A stretch of 64,000 nucleotides of DNA from Lytechinus variegatus (Eukaryota; Echinodermata; Echinoidea; Temnopleuroida; Toxopneustidae). This document shows, piece after piece, positions 15,401-30,400 of this stretch (positions are counted from its first letter, which is position 1; every line of letters starts with the position of its first letter). A program made the translations under genes and the position numbers. Location of the stretch: contig NC_054741.1 in NCBI RefSeq assembly GCF_018143015.1, positions 63,338,697 to 63,402,696 of the forward strand, read 5' to 3'. Under the pieces are notes generated by a model. It worked only from the letters and a program-made list of their open reading frames with translations, had not been told where the DNA came from and made no database searches.

Positions 15401-18400
15401 CGATGGGCATGGACCAAGGCTTGCTGTCTTGACCATCCACGTTGATGTCTTGCCTTGACCGCCGAGAGGAACTCGTCCCTAGATACCTACACATATGAAA
15501 CCATGTCAAGAGATGTTAAATCCTTCTTTTTATCATATTATTGTATAGCTGTTGCTACATGTATGAGACAGTGAAATGGCCATTACCATAGATGTTCCCA
15601 TTAAGGGTGAGAAATGGTTCACAGTTTGGCACAGAACATGGTGAACTAGGCCCCATCTTACGAAGAGTTACCATTGACTCAATCGTAACTCTATGGAAAT
15701 CCATCAGAGTCATAATATTTTCTACAGGAAATTTGCAAAATGTCCTTTTTAAACAAAGGAGAACACCCAAAATTGTCAAGATATCAATGAATTTATGAAT
15801 ATACATCATATCTAGAAATTTTTGAACAAACATGCATTTTAAATGACTTTGCTGGCTTTCCATAGTTGCGATTGATCGGATCAATTGCAACTCATTATAA
15901 GACGGCCCCAGATCTTATACTAAATGCTTCTGATAGCAATAAGAGTTTTGAACATTTCACACAGCATACATTTGCATATAAAGCTCTAGACCCCCAAACT
16001 TATGCTGATTCACAGTTTATTTTGTATGGAAAAAATACAAGAGAGCATTCCTACAGTAGACATAAGGTATGCATGACCAAATTCACATCAATTTGTTAGT
16101 CATGAGCATGATGTAATGGGGGTTTCTAGGAAGCATCTATGTGATCATCACTGTTATTGTTATAAGCTACAGAAATGCTCACATATGATTGGCTAAGTGC
16201 AAATTCGTTGGTGAAAAAGTCACTCGCCTCATAAAAAGCTCTCCAATTTTACTTGAAATATATATTTATTAATAAACAAATTTCTCATCATAATGAAAAA
16301 TATGGCTAGATTTTTCATTGAACAGGGGAATTTCCTTGTTATCTATTGTGTTCTCTCAACAGCTTCCTCTATTTCAAATAACACAATACGAGAGAAATGA
16401 GTGTGGACAGTATCATCAGCTATCTCATTTGTATACAATCCGCTTTTCGCACATCCTTGTAAACGTGTTGTGAAACTAAGTAAGCTTTTATTATTTCATC
16501 AATTTCTTATTTTACATCCACTTTTGTTGTATCATCACATTTCTCATATGTATATCACCTGTACTTTGCACATACATGTAAATGTGTTGTGAAAATAAGA
16601 AACCATTTATAATTTAATTCCTTATTTTACATCTACTTATTTTTGCTGAAATTTCCAGGGTTATTCTGCTTTGACTTTTCTCTACTGATGTTACAACACC
16701 TCAATGATGTTGTTGGGGTGGAATAGACCTTCTAGATTGATTTTTGAAACAGAGTTCTTTAATCCATGAAATTGCTTACGGTTTGATTAAGTTTGGTTCC
16801 AATGAAGGCAAATATTTCATCAAGTAGGTTGTTGAGATTCTGGTTGCGTTCTGGAGTGCCACTGTAAGCACTGCTCCTGGACCGACGCATCTGGTAAGGT
16901 CTACAATATCAAGAGGGAAAACAAAGTAAATGAAGGATCTAAGACCTTGTTGGAACAAAAATATAGATTAAAATTCTGCATCATCAGCAACTTCTAAACT
17001 AACGTTCAGTTCTTGTGCTCATGAAGTACATGAAGTACATGTATCGCTGACTTAGCACCTAAGAACATTTTCCGGTCGTCATAAAAGTCATGCGTAACTT
17101 CAAAACAGTTTTATGGACGACCACTCGTGTCATTTCAAGGAATGCATTACCTGCTGGATGACTTATCTGATGATGCTGGCCTAGCTTTGGTGAGATCAGC
17201 TGGCATTGACAGACTTCTTGAGAACTGATTAGTACTGGTAGAAGGTTGACTGCTTACTCCTCCATTCCCTGTTATGACAAGAAACCAAGACAAAAAATAA
17301 TCATTGAAGATTAAAATGTGCTCCAAAATTTCTAAAGGATAATCTTCACACCAGGGCGCCATTGCAGAAAAGCTACCACTATGGTAACTGTGCCACGCAA
17401 TGGCAACTTGCATGGCATCCTTGACTCTAATTGGCTGTTGATCATATACACCATAATAGTAACTTCATATGCCACGGGGCCCTGGGCCCTATCTTACAAA
17501 GAGTTGAGATTGATCAAATCAGACTTAAATGTGGGAAGCCATGAATGTCATGAGTTTTCATCTCCATGTATGTTCTGCTTGTTTGCAAGCAATCAGATCA
17601 TAATTTGATGCTGATTGGGGAAAACAGTGAAAAAATAAAAAATATCACTTTTATATCATTTACTTCCTCATTGGGAAAAATTATTGCCAGACAGAAACCT
17701 TGAGTAGTGGAAGGTGCAGACCATCATAGTAACAATACTGTTGGTCACCAGGGCCCCGTTTTACAAAAAGTTACGATTGATCAAATCAACCTCAACTGTA
17801 TGGAAATCCATCAATGTCATAATTTTTTTACCGGAAATTTTCACAACGTCCTTTGTATACAAAGAGAAGCACACTGATTTTTCTAAGAAAACAAGTAATG
17901 TATGAATATACAGCAAATCTAAAAAAAATCTTTTGAAGAAAAGCTGCTTGCTTGCTTTCCATAGTTGTAGTTGATTTGATCAATGGCAACTCTTTGTGAG
18001 ACCGGTCCCTGGGGGGTGTTTCACAAAGATTTAAGAATGACTTAGAGTCACACTGTTTAGTTGCGCAAGGTATAAAATGCATGGCCGCATTGGTCAGATA
18101 ATGCGAAAAGGACGCGCACTACTGTGTATTCATGAAGAAGATTTCGTAATGCATATCATGTACGCGTCGGCATTTAAGTGCAACTTAAGTCATACTTATT
18201 TCTTTGTGAGACCGGTCTCAGTTCACCAAGGACATGACTTACAGGGTAATGTACCTAGCTCATCACCACCGTGTGATATACTCCGACCGATGCTAGATGA
18301 TCCATTCTCTCTCGGTATGGATACATCCAATAGAGCGTTGGCTCTTTCCAAGATGGCTGCCACTAATCCCTTTGTCTTTGTCATCTTCTGAGATTCATCC

Positions 18401-21400
18401 TCCTCTGGCCGACTCTCTTTCATTCTGTCCCTGCATGAAGAAATTTGTATGAATTATTTTACTGCTTGGTTTGATTTCATTTGAATTCAAATTCATATTC
18501 AAATTCAAATTATTCTTGATAATCATTAAAAAATCAATAAATTGTACATTCATATATAGAAATATCATTACAAGAAAAGGAAGGTAAAAAAAGATTACAC
18601 TTGAAAATAAGAAGCCTCCAAAATATAGTGATTAATACATGCACACATAAGATGAAGGAAAAAAAAACGAAATATGCACACTCACACACAAACACACCCT
18701 ACATGTGCCACCTAGAAATATCATCATCACACATAAAAGCACACCTGAACATACATCGTCTTAGTTACAATTATTAACAAACAAAATATATAAATTGAGT
18801 CAGAGTTCGAATTAGGCATAGGTACTGAAAATTGATTATTTTTAGTTTGCATTTAAAGAAGAAACAGTGGAACATGAAAATGATGCAAATGACAAAATTT
18901 TCTGCATTGCGCTTGTTTACTTCAATCTTTCTAAGCTTATTCACAAACCTTACTGTTTTGTAGGAATCAATGTTTTTTGTTGTTGTCTTTAAACTCATCT
19001 TGATCACTTTTAAAGCATCACAAACAGTACTTGGCATCTCATCTGTAAAGTACCTTGTCGTACATTTTACCACATGCATGTGCGGGTATGCTGCTCACAG
19101 CATGGATGAACAATGTAAACATTAATTGCCAATACATTGAACTGATTTAAGTATAAAGAAGATTACCTGAGAAGTTTGACTGCTTCTTCAGCACTAATAG
19201 TTTCACAGTCTATATCTAGGATGAAGCAGAGTGTTTCAATATCCTTCTTTTTGTCCTGAAAACAAAGAAACGTAAACATACAGATGGAGAGATCTTACAC
19301 TAGGCCTAGAGTTAGGTTTCACATACATTCATTATAGACATCAAGTGAAAGTCTGAAATGTCACAGCTCTTGATGATTTTCTGGATGAGCTCTATTTGAT
19401 TTCGATGGCACTGTCAATGTTATACACTTTCGTTGTTTTTTTCTTTTAATTATTTATTTAAATCAACTTAATTAGTGGACAGGGACTTTGAAGTATTTAT
19501 TTAAATCACATTTGATTTCTATTTCAAAAATAAAATTTGAGCTGTAAGTTTCCACTTGTCATCTGTGTATGTGATGAGTTTTAAAAAGAAGCCCTGAAAA
19601 CAATTGTACCTGAAAATAATTATTCAGTGCTTTAAAAATGAAAAATGTACAAATGACCGAAAACACTGTCCCAATTTCATTCTATATATCACACAAGTAA
19701 CCAATTATTATCTCTGGCAGAGAAATAAAATGAAGATTTTTATTCCATCACAAATATTTTGAAATTGTCTGCACATTTTTTTTTAATAAAGTATTTCTTG
19801 GGATTTTTTTAAAATCCATTCTATCCATATGATCAATACTATATACAATACACATCAAAGTAATGGGTTGTGTGGTCCAGTGGTTAGAGCATTGGACTCA
19901 TAATTGCAAGGTTTGAGTTTGAATCCCCACTCTGCCATTGTCTCCACTTTGATAAAAAGGCCCGAGAGTAATATCTGTCATCTATAAGGTCAGCCAATAT
20001 GACTGATTTACCTAGAGGTAAAATGTTTCCTAGGTAATTGGTTATATACCAGCTTGGCGTTTACCAGCAAAACGCTGTCCTGCCGAGTTCCTACAAGAGT
20101 TACCATAAACAGAAACAGAAACTATTATGTACTCAGGTTTTTAATAGAATGTCAGATTGTCTCACCTCTTGAAGATGGTAATCAATAAAGAACGGTTGAG
20201 AATCATCTACTTCAGCCTTCATTTCCTCCTGCTCTCTTTCCCAACGTTGCTCTAACTCGCCAATGAACTAAAAGAGATTTTTTAAAGTTAAGAACATGAA
20301 ATTTGTTTCATTCCATTCAATTGAATTCAATATCTATTCAATTCCGATAAAGCATACAAAATACCATACAATCATATCATAACATGAGTAAAATATCACT
20401 TTACTTCATATCATCTTTTCAATAAAGCAGCTTAATCAACTTATTATTTCTGATAGTTGTACATTCATATTTAGTACATGAGCTGAAAGCAGAATGTACA
20501 TGTACACACAAGCATTTAAGGAATTTACTCCTTCGATTGCCCAATGTTGCCTAATATCTGAACATCACCCCCTCCTACAAAGCCACTGTATGGAGAGACT
20601 TGCATGCATCACTAAGTACATTTAACTGTCTGTTGTTTAAAGCTTTTACAAGGCAAAACTTGCCATGAATTGTCTTTCAAGGGAATTCATTCTAATGAAG
20701 GCCTCTGCTACAATCCTGACGAAACTACCTAGATTATATTGCTGCTGAAAGAGTACTCTTCAGGTTTACACACCAGTTGTTTAGACATTTCAAAATACAT
20801 ATTAAACTTGTATGAGTTGTCTTTCAAGGGTGTTCACTCTATTGAAGCCTCTGCAATCACCTTAACAAAACTACCTAGACTATGGCTGCTGACAGAGTTC
20901 CCTTTATCATTACACAACAGTTGTTTAATGGTTTCAAAATAGATAAAATAGATAACTTACCATGAGTTGTCTTTCAAGTGTGTTCACTCTATTGAAGACC
21001 TCTGCTATCATCTTTATAAAGCCATTTTGACCAGGGCTGCCAGCAGTCAGACCAGACTCACTGCTGCTCAGAGAGTTCAGCATTGGTTCAAGATCAAGTA
21101 GTTTGATAGCAGCGGATACAAGGGCCTCTTCTAAGACAACAGGATTTATCACATCTCTGTCAAGATATGGATGGAAAAGATCCAACAGTGGCAATGATAT
21201 GCAGCACTTGTTTAGAAACATTTGTATTTAGTGCTGTGTAAATGATGCATATAGTATCATTCTTTATAGGGAATAGGAGATTATTTGCTAAGGAACCAAA
21301 GATATGAGATATCACTCTACTACTGACAATCCACCTTAGAATGTATATTACATTCATTACTTTATAATTAATCCTTCAAAATGTTTAATAAAACTGGCAT

Positions 21401-24400
21401 TTATCAGTTTCTAGATTTGTTTTCCTCCCTATAATAGACTTACTTTTTTCTTATAGATTTCAATTCCCCTCAAGTTTACAGGATATATCTAAAAATAGAT
21501 ACATTATATTATTTTACCTTTCATCTTTATGAGTTTCCTAACTCTTAATGCCTCTACCCTGTAAAAATCAAATTTGACCTTGAACCATCATCTCATTTTT
21601 TAAGTTAATGAACAAACGACACAGCTCCAAATATGCAATTACTAACATTGTAATGATTTTGACCTCTGACCTTTTTTGTAGAGCAAGGCAAAAGGTTCTT
21701 ACTTGATACTAGACCTCATGAAGGGAGCAGCTCTGCCAGACATCACCCTCAGTCTCTGTAGGGTATCCTTAGAAAGCTTGAGCCTTGGGAGACTGGTGCC
21801 TGAACCCTTCTCTTTACTTCCTGATGATGGACCTGTAATGGGCTGCTGTACCATCTCATGCCAAGCACACCTGGAATAAAATGCAACAATCTGGTTAATG
21901 GAACAGTACACTCTTAGGCCTGAAGTATGGTGTAAGTTGGGCCACGGTCTAACTCTGTACTGAAATAATGGGATGCCTAGCTCTGGGGACCTCGCCACTT
22001 CAGTGGCGAGGTCCTGAACTCAACCTATCATTATCAACGAAGTACACAAATTCACGATGTTTCGCATTATATTACATTTAAACCAATGATCATAATCAAT
22101 TAAATATCTGACAAATAGGATTGATCTTACCTAAACAAACTGACCCCAAACCAGGTTATCCTTAACACGGAGAGAATTCAATGGAATCGTTCAAAAGAGC
22201 ATCAATTTTTTTCCCCAGATTTTGTCCCAATTGCACTATCGCCATGTTTAAGGTAATGCGAAAGAAGGTTCAGCGCATTCGAATATCTCTAAGATGTCGT
22301 CACTGCTTTTACAACACAGTTTAATGAATATGCACAGCAAGAATAGATATGGAAACTTTTTTGCAAATCACAACTTGCCTCGATATCATTCAATTAAATC
22401 GTGATTTAGGTATATAGTAATTCAATACTATTTATAAATTTTGATTTAGGAAAATGTATATATTCATGAAAAAAAATATGTATTTCAACTATATGTTTAT
22501 TTTGTTTTATATATTTTTTTGCTTTGCTTTTTTAAAAATGTTGACATGTGTTTATTCTCTCTATATCTCTCTCCTTCTTTTCATTATTCTTATGCATTGT
22601 TTGTCAGGGGATGAAGCATGGCTGAGTGTGTGTTTTCTTGGTGTTTGTGTATTTTTTAATAACTTCCTCAAATCATTTTGATTAAATGGTACTAAAAAGG
22701 AACAAAATCACTCTCAGCTTTAGATTTATCAATACATTATAGTATGTTTGTGTTTTATGGTTATATTCATAGAAACTTTGAGAACACGTAGAAGATTTTA
22801 TTTTGTATTTCTACATGTATTCCCTTTGTAATTATAAATTATTAAAGAAATATGTACAGAAAAGTAAAAAAGGGTGTAAAACGAAGATGATGCATGAGTG
22901 CGCTGTGCTGGCGTAAATCCCAGGAAGGTGGGGGGGGGGATATGTATCAAGGCCTGGCTGTTTGAAGCTGTTTCCTTTATTCACTCGGTTGAATGTGGGA
23001 CGGAACATTGTACCCCCACAGTTAAATGAAGGAATAAAGAAAATTTCATTAAACAAATCTCGACTGTTTAATCCTCAAATGCTTGCTATGATATAATGAC
23101 TTATTCATTTTTATTTTCTTCTGGAGTTTCATTTCAGTATAGACAATTACCCTTATTTTCTAGTTGATTCATTTTATTGAAACAACTGAAGTAAGTTTCA
23201 GATTTCAGTCTCTGTCATAATTGGAGACGCTAAGCTTGATCTCATACTATTGTTATACATACCTCTAATTTAGTATTTTCAAAACAAGACTATTAAAATA
23301 GCCATAAAATCAATGATAGTCCTTTAAAGGTCAAGTCCACCCCAGAAAAATGATGACTTGAAACATTAGAGAAAATCCAACAAACAATATTTTGAAAATT
23401 TCATCAAAATCGGATGTAAAATAAGAAAGTTCTGACATTTCAAAGTTTTGCTTATTTTTCACAAAATGAATACATGCATAAGTGACATTCTTTTGTTTTT
23501 TATTGTTTGAATTACCCAGTACATAATATTTCAATTTTTACAAATATGACAATAAGGACAAACTTAACTGAACCATTAATTACTAAAATGGTAATTCTAC
23601 ATATTCAGTGAAAAATAAAATTGTGTTCGGGCTGCCGCATTATACATTATATTGTATTGTATATTATTGTATTCTTTAAGCTCACTGTGTTTTCACCAAT
23701 GCTTTTTATATGATCGAATAAAAACTGTTCAAGGTTAGGACTACGGTACAGATAGACAGGAAAGTCAAAATGCAACCGCACTTAAAGTTTATGCAATGTG
23801 ACTACAGGGTCAAGGTTAAGAAAGTAATCACGGTGCTTGGCAGTTCCAGCTGAAGCATTACACAATAAAGGGACTCACCTCTGAATCATCTTGGAAGACA
23901 GGAGGGCATGGCATCGTTCCTCAGCACCCGTCACCTCTGGTCCTTCGTAGAGCACTTTGAGGAGGCTTGAACCTAGAACTGTCAGGCCGAGAGCCAAGTC
24001 AGCAACAAATGGGAGGCCACTGGTGCAGTCCTCGGATGATTCCTGGGTGAGGAAATGTGCATTCATTAGATCGTAGTACAACAAAAAGTAGGCAGACCAA
24101 GGAGATGGGCCTGTGGCAACATGAAGACCATGAATGCCAGATGAATTCTTGACAGTATGGTGGTACCCTTACCAAGCAATCATAAAGTTTTGTTGTATCA
24201 CTGACCACTTTGCTTATAAAGCTCTAGTCATTCCCGTCTTGACCCTACTATACCAAGTAGAGACATAACCACTCCTACAAGTCAACTCGTGTGAAAACAG
24301 AAAAATCAAAGAACAAGATCAATTTAAGTTTGAGAGAAATTGGAAAATAAGAAAGCTACGGGAATTTGAATGTTGAGATACCCAATAGAATTGATAAAAA

Positions 24401-27400
24401 GACAATTTTTTTTTTAGTACTAGAGTAACACAGAAATTGTTGATATCATACACGTTGGTCAATTGCCAATGGTAGGATCTCCATAGCATTAGTGATCAAC
24501 AACATTCAAACACTCATGATTTTATAATTTCTTCAACTTTTCTCAAGCTCCCATTGATTGTTTCTTTGATGCATCTGTTTCATAAAATTCAGCTGGAATC
24601 AAGGGTTTTCCTTCTCTTTTGAAGGTTCTACATACATGAACAAGTAAACCCATCTGGATGAAGCTCACCTGCGCTCTGACTGTGCAACTAAACCCCCACA
24701 GGGCCTTGTCAGGAGTGTTGTGCTCGCGACCACTTCTCATCTCAAAGTTAAATGTAACAGTGTCACCTTCAACCTAAAAAACATTCAAAACCAGAAAATA
24801 AATATTACTATAAATAATAGGAGCATACTAACATGTGATAATTCTGGTAATGTACATGTACATATAAATCATAATTAAACAATAACATTTATTTCATTCT
24901 TAGCCCTATTGATCACAAACTTTTGTGTTACAGAGCCTCAGACTTATAAAGTTCCACCCATAGTACGACTACATGTATATGACAAGAAGCTACTCAAATT
25001 AATAAGGTACCGAAGTCATGATGTCATGAGTTTTGGGTAGGTGTTTTGGATGATAAGAGCTGCCAATCATAATTGTTAAAAATCATATTTTCTTTTTCTT
25101 CTGATCTTATTTTCAATCCCATTTTTATTCAAAATGTTATAATTTTGAAACACATTCCCAAAATTATCATTCTTACGAGATTCAAAAATCCTAAATCTAG
25201 GGGGGGAATGCTATTTAAAGTCACTTTCCCCTTAAAAATCTGTCTAATAGGATAAATCCTACTAACTGGCAAATCTGCATGATGAAAAGCATCCACAGCC
25301 AAATTTGTGTGGGAGATGATTGAATGAATCATGGAGGCTCAGTATGTGGTTGCATAAACATCATTAAAATCATTCAAATTGGCCTGGCTCCGAACAGTCC
25401 TGAACTAGGCAATTATGAAATCATGAAATATCATTTGAAAACGCTGAAATGTTAGTATTCTAAGCATTGCTAAAGCATGCCAAGAAAACTTGTTAATACA
25501 TGAATATGCATTAACAACTTTTTTCTTGGAGCAGTAATCATACGACAAATCAAAAGCAATCATGGGAAAATGAAAAGTAATCATAGGAAAATTAAAAGTA
25601 ATTACAGGAAATCAAAAGTCAATTAAAAACCCCTTATCAACAGTAGGTATGAATCTACAGTAGGATCAAATCATTGATTAGGAAGTAATCATATCAATCT
25701 CCTTCAGGCCAAAACAAGTTTTTTTACATGCATTTTGGTTAAAAAAGTTGCCCCCTTAATATTTTTGTATAAATGCTTAACTTAAAAGCTGATTGTAGAA
25801 GAAAAATGGTGCATTTGAGTTTGATGTACAGTTTCTCTAATGCAAGGGCAATTTCCTTGAAGTATGAATTTAAATAAAATGTCCCAATATAATTATCTTC
25901 AGGGCGTTTTAGCTGTGCATTGTGCATATTTTAGTCTGCAAGATTTGCCTGTGCAGTATTGTATGATACACAGAAATCTGATAAAGCCCCCATGCAGGCT
26001 AACTTACAAAACCTCTTTTGCAATATTGTGCCTTACTGCATAGTCTAATACTAACTATCATTAAAGATGAAAATAATCGTATTGGATGAGTTCCATTCAT
26101 TGTAGATGAGTGCAATATTGACCCTTTTTAGTTTGTGGAATATTTCAGATATCCCATTCTTTCTTAGCTTTCAATATAATAAAAATCAAATGAAATTTCA
26201 CTACAATCTATATTGCCAATGAATACTGAAAGAATTATATCTGATCTGAAATAAAATCCTGAGCATACAAAAAAATATGTTCCCATACAGCAAAGGAGAA
26301 CCAATCATATTGCTTTGTGAAATGAAATCAGAATAAAAAAATTATCCAATAATGATTTGTCCATCACAATATAACCAGGGAATAGTGTATTGTATAATCA
26401 TGATATGACAAATTCAGATTCATCATTATCTTTAAGTTACTTTGCACAGAAAGGTTCTGTAATCAAATAGCCGCTCCCACTCCCATTTTCAGGCAGAAAA
26501 AACAAGAGTACTTAATAGTGTAGATGAATAAATTATTTGTATTGCACTCTAGTGAATATGTTTCATCAGCATATCGGAAGGAAGCAAATAGAAATTTTTT
26601 CAAGTACACAATCTACAGAAAAGTACACAAAAGGAAGGAAACTGCAACAGAACAAAAGGTCAACATCTTTTTAGTAATGCATGCTTCACTTAAGAAGAAA
26701 AACAAGGAAAACACTTTACAATGTGTCATAGATGTAAAGTGTAAATACCTTCCATATAAAAGTTAAAGGAAAATATGTGACAATTTGCCAAAACTTGCAC
26801 AAACAAGGAATTAAGTAGGAGAACCATTTTATATTCAAAAGATGATTACAAAATGACTTAAATGCATGCATGGACAAGTATGTATTTTATTTCATATGAA
26901 AGGGTCATATTTTGCATGTGTCGATGAAGCAAATATTGCAAACATATCAATATCACAAAAATTCATTATGAAATATTTTGTGTAATATTTTAGTTACTGA
27001 ATTTCAATCAGAATGTTGAGGGTCATTACCCAGCCAAGTCTTAACATCATCTAATTATTGATTGATTGAGTGAGTTTTATTGACTTCAAGGTACATAATC
27101 TGAGATCTTTTTATAACAATTTTGCTCAAACCAATATTACATGTACCTACATGTACATGTATCACACTTGAATGATGCAGAACAAAATGTCACAGAGAAA
27201 AATAAAACTAATTTACCAAAATTCAATGATTCGTTGAAGGCCCTGTCACAGCATCCTGTGCAAGCCCGCAGGTCGCCCACTTCGACAGTATCTCACATGT
27301 GCAAATTATTAGTCTCCAACTCTATTTCCTTGTATTATCGTTTTTCATTAGATTTTTCTTTGTATTGGTATAGTGTATTATTTTACCCATTCTCCCCTTC

Positions 27401-30400
27401 TCCTCCTCCTCCTTCTTCTCCTCCTCTTTTTTCTCCTCCTCTTCTTGATCCTCCTACTTCTCCTACTCCTTATCCTCCCTTTTCCTTGTCTCGTTATTAT
27501 TTTTCTTTGACTCTTTTCAGGGTGCTACAGAACTTTTTAGAAGCACTTTCCCGGTTGGACAAGTAAATTTTTAAATAGTTGGAATATACTTGCCCAAAAA
27601 TCTGTTTCACTCGCCAGAAAAAAATCCTTGAAATAGAGTCTTACCTCTTCAAAAGAAAGTATTGTGGTTTTATAAACCATTGAAAATCTTTTCTCTCTTT
27701 TGACATGAACTGATGAACCTTGTTATTTTGCATGGCTTTTTCCAAAGTGATTTTATCTTGCCCACTATGACCAAAATTAGGGTCGACATCATGTTAAAAA
27801 TATTGACCCTAATTTTGGTCATTCCACTGTGATAATTTTGCTTACCCAATTTGGGCAAGTAGTTTTGGTCTTTATTTCAAAACACTTGCCTAACTATTAC
27901 TTGCCCCAGCCAATTGGGCAAGTTCTTAATATATAGCACCCTGCTCTTTTCTTCTACTTCTCATGACTTTAATGACTTGAAATGAAGTTTAATCTCTGAG
28001 GAGACTGTTGTGTCCAGTGATTTGAACAGTATACAGTTGCCTATGACAGGGCCAATACCTTGATCTGAAGTAACCTTATGCAAAGTCTGAAGTCAGATTT
28101 AAATTATGAAATCTTACATCCATGACATTTTTTTAAAATGGCAATGGAATTCATTTTTTTCTAGTAACTTCTGATAAATGAAGATTTGTAGAAATACTTA
28201 GTTTGTAGGTGGGGCAAACCACAAATTATGCAGAGTATTCAATCCAGCCAGAAAATGTGAAGACATTTTAACTACAGGGTCAGGATGTGTCTTTCCTCCT
28301 TTTATGTAATTTCCTGAAGTGAAATTTGAGCCAAAAAGATAAGCAGAAATTATACCTATAGGATTTCCGACCTCCCAGCAGTACAGCCTGTTCGGTTGGA
28401 TAGATCACGAAACGAGACAGTCAAACTGTCAACAAATTACAATTAAAAATCTAACTGTCAACAAATTACAATTAAAAATCTAAAACAAATCTTGTCATTA
28501 AAGCAGTCACACACAGGAATCCTTTTCTTCATTTATACTTACATTGATCAGTAATAAACGAGACAAAGGGAAATGCAGAGAAGCCAATGTGAAAAATGCA
28601 CAGAGCATTTTGTAGCAGGTGGGTGTTTCATAAAGCTTTTCTCAAGTTACGAACAAATTTACTGACGACTTTACAAATGACTAGTGACCCTTTCTTAGGA
28701 ACTAAATCAGCATCATTGAAAATCTGGTGTGTATCATTTTCCACAAAAAGGATCACCAGTCGTTTGTAAAGTCGCTTGTAACTTACAAACAGCTTTGAAA
28801 CACCCACCTGGATTCCTACAATCAGATAAGCAGAGCTGCCACCCTGGGCCCCGTCTAACAAAGAGTTACGATTGATCCAATCAACGTCACTCTATGGAAA
28901 TCCACCAGTGTCATGATTTTTTCTACAGGAAATTTGTAAAATGTCCTTTGAAAACAAAGGAGAACACATCAAATTGTCAAGAAATCAATGAATTTATGGA
29001 TATACATTCATATTTAGAAAATTTTATGAACAAACATGCATTTTTACATTGTGACATCACTGGCCGTCCATAGTTGCGATTGATCGCATCAATCACATCT
29101 CTTTGAAAGACAGGTCCCTGATCAAGAAATGTCAGTATTTCAAACAGGTGAAACAGCTGAAAAAATTTTTAATGAGAAAATCATAATTTTCAAAGCAATA
29201 CCATAGGATGACACACAGACCTAAACTTTATCAGTATTTTGCATGGAACCATCAATATTATTATCTTTTTCAGTACTGTTTACTGAAAATCAGTACAAGT
29301 TTGCAGATCTGGAAAAAGCAGACTTTTATAAGATGCCTACTGGTAATCGATCCAACCAATTGACATATCTATTATGTAATTACGGTATTTTCCCACATAA
29401 CAAACTTATTTGATATTTGGATGTACATGAACCCTTTAAAACTACACTTTTTCTCCCTAAAAAGATTCATGCCAGTAGAATCTCCCACTCAACAGGATAT
29501 ACAATTAAGTAGTCTGCAATTACTAAACCCAACTTAGAAGTATAATGCATTCCATGGAGTTAAATTTTAAAAAAGAGAGATCTTCTCAGTCTTTTTTAAA
29601 GAGATTTTGAAAATGAATTTGAAAATGTTTTCTTTTTCTTTTTTTTAATGTCAGGGTAGTTTTTAAGTTGATGATTTTTGAGTGAGAGTACTCAAAACAG
29701 GTTTGTATATGGAGACTATTCTCAATTACCCGCAGCTTTGAATGAACCATTCCCACTTCCCTGAGCAACATCCTTCCCAAAACTAAAAACCAAATTTGGT
29801 ATATAAGTGGGAGTAAACTGGAGTCTCTAATTTAATGAGGTTTGGTATAAAAGTCACCATCACACCAACCCTTTGGCGCTCCATCAAGCATTACAAATAC
29901 CATCAACAGAATACTCTGTGGATTGATACATGTTTAGTCTGCTTGTCAACAACCATCAAAAGGCAATTGACAAAGAGTTTCACTAGATTTCTGTACTGGT
30001 AATAAACAGGGGTGAAGTATTTGTCTCTGTAAGATCAAAAGTGGACAAATATTGGAATTCAAGATGGATCTCGAAAGTGCTTTTGAAGAAGGTTTCGACG
30101 AGGATATGTTTTCAAACATGACAAATTACAACGGAACAGCAGGGGTCAATTATCCAACGAGAGTGGTACTTGCTATTGCGTTCCTGATCATGACCGTGGT
30201 TGGCATAGTGGGCAATGTCTTTGTGATTGGTGCGGTGATACTGTCTCGGAGGCTCCAGACACCGATGAACGCCTTTGTGGTGAATCTTGCGGTGGCCGAT
30301 CTCCTGGCCTGTGTCACGTTCCCTACTCAGGCTGCAAGTTTGCTGGTGGGCTACCCTGTTTGGTTGTGTGTAATTACAGCACTCATGGACATCACCTCCC

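Larger units (their letters stand above)
20650..21060. repeat. Threefold repeat of exon 23 and its flank
   Basis: Three head-to-tail units start near 20650, 20805 and 20955. Each includes the exon 3' end (TTGTCTTTCAAG on the plus strand) and the neighbouring sequence TTTAGACATTTCAAAATA or close variants between units. Confidence 0.7.

Noticed and set aside
19864..19935. Candidate tRNA-Met
   Set aside because: Acceptor stem does not pair and the sequence continues into a SINE body.
27141..27566. 141-codon plus-strand ORF with Pro/Ser run
   Set aside because: Runs through a CT-rich tract into a transposable element; no recognisable protein.
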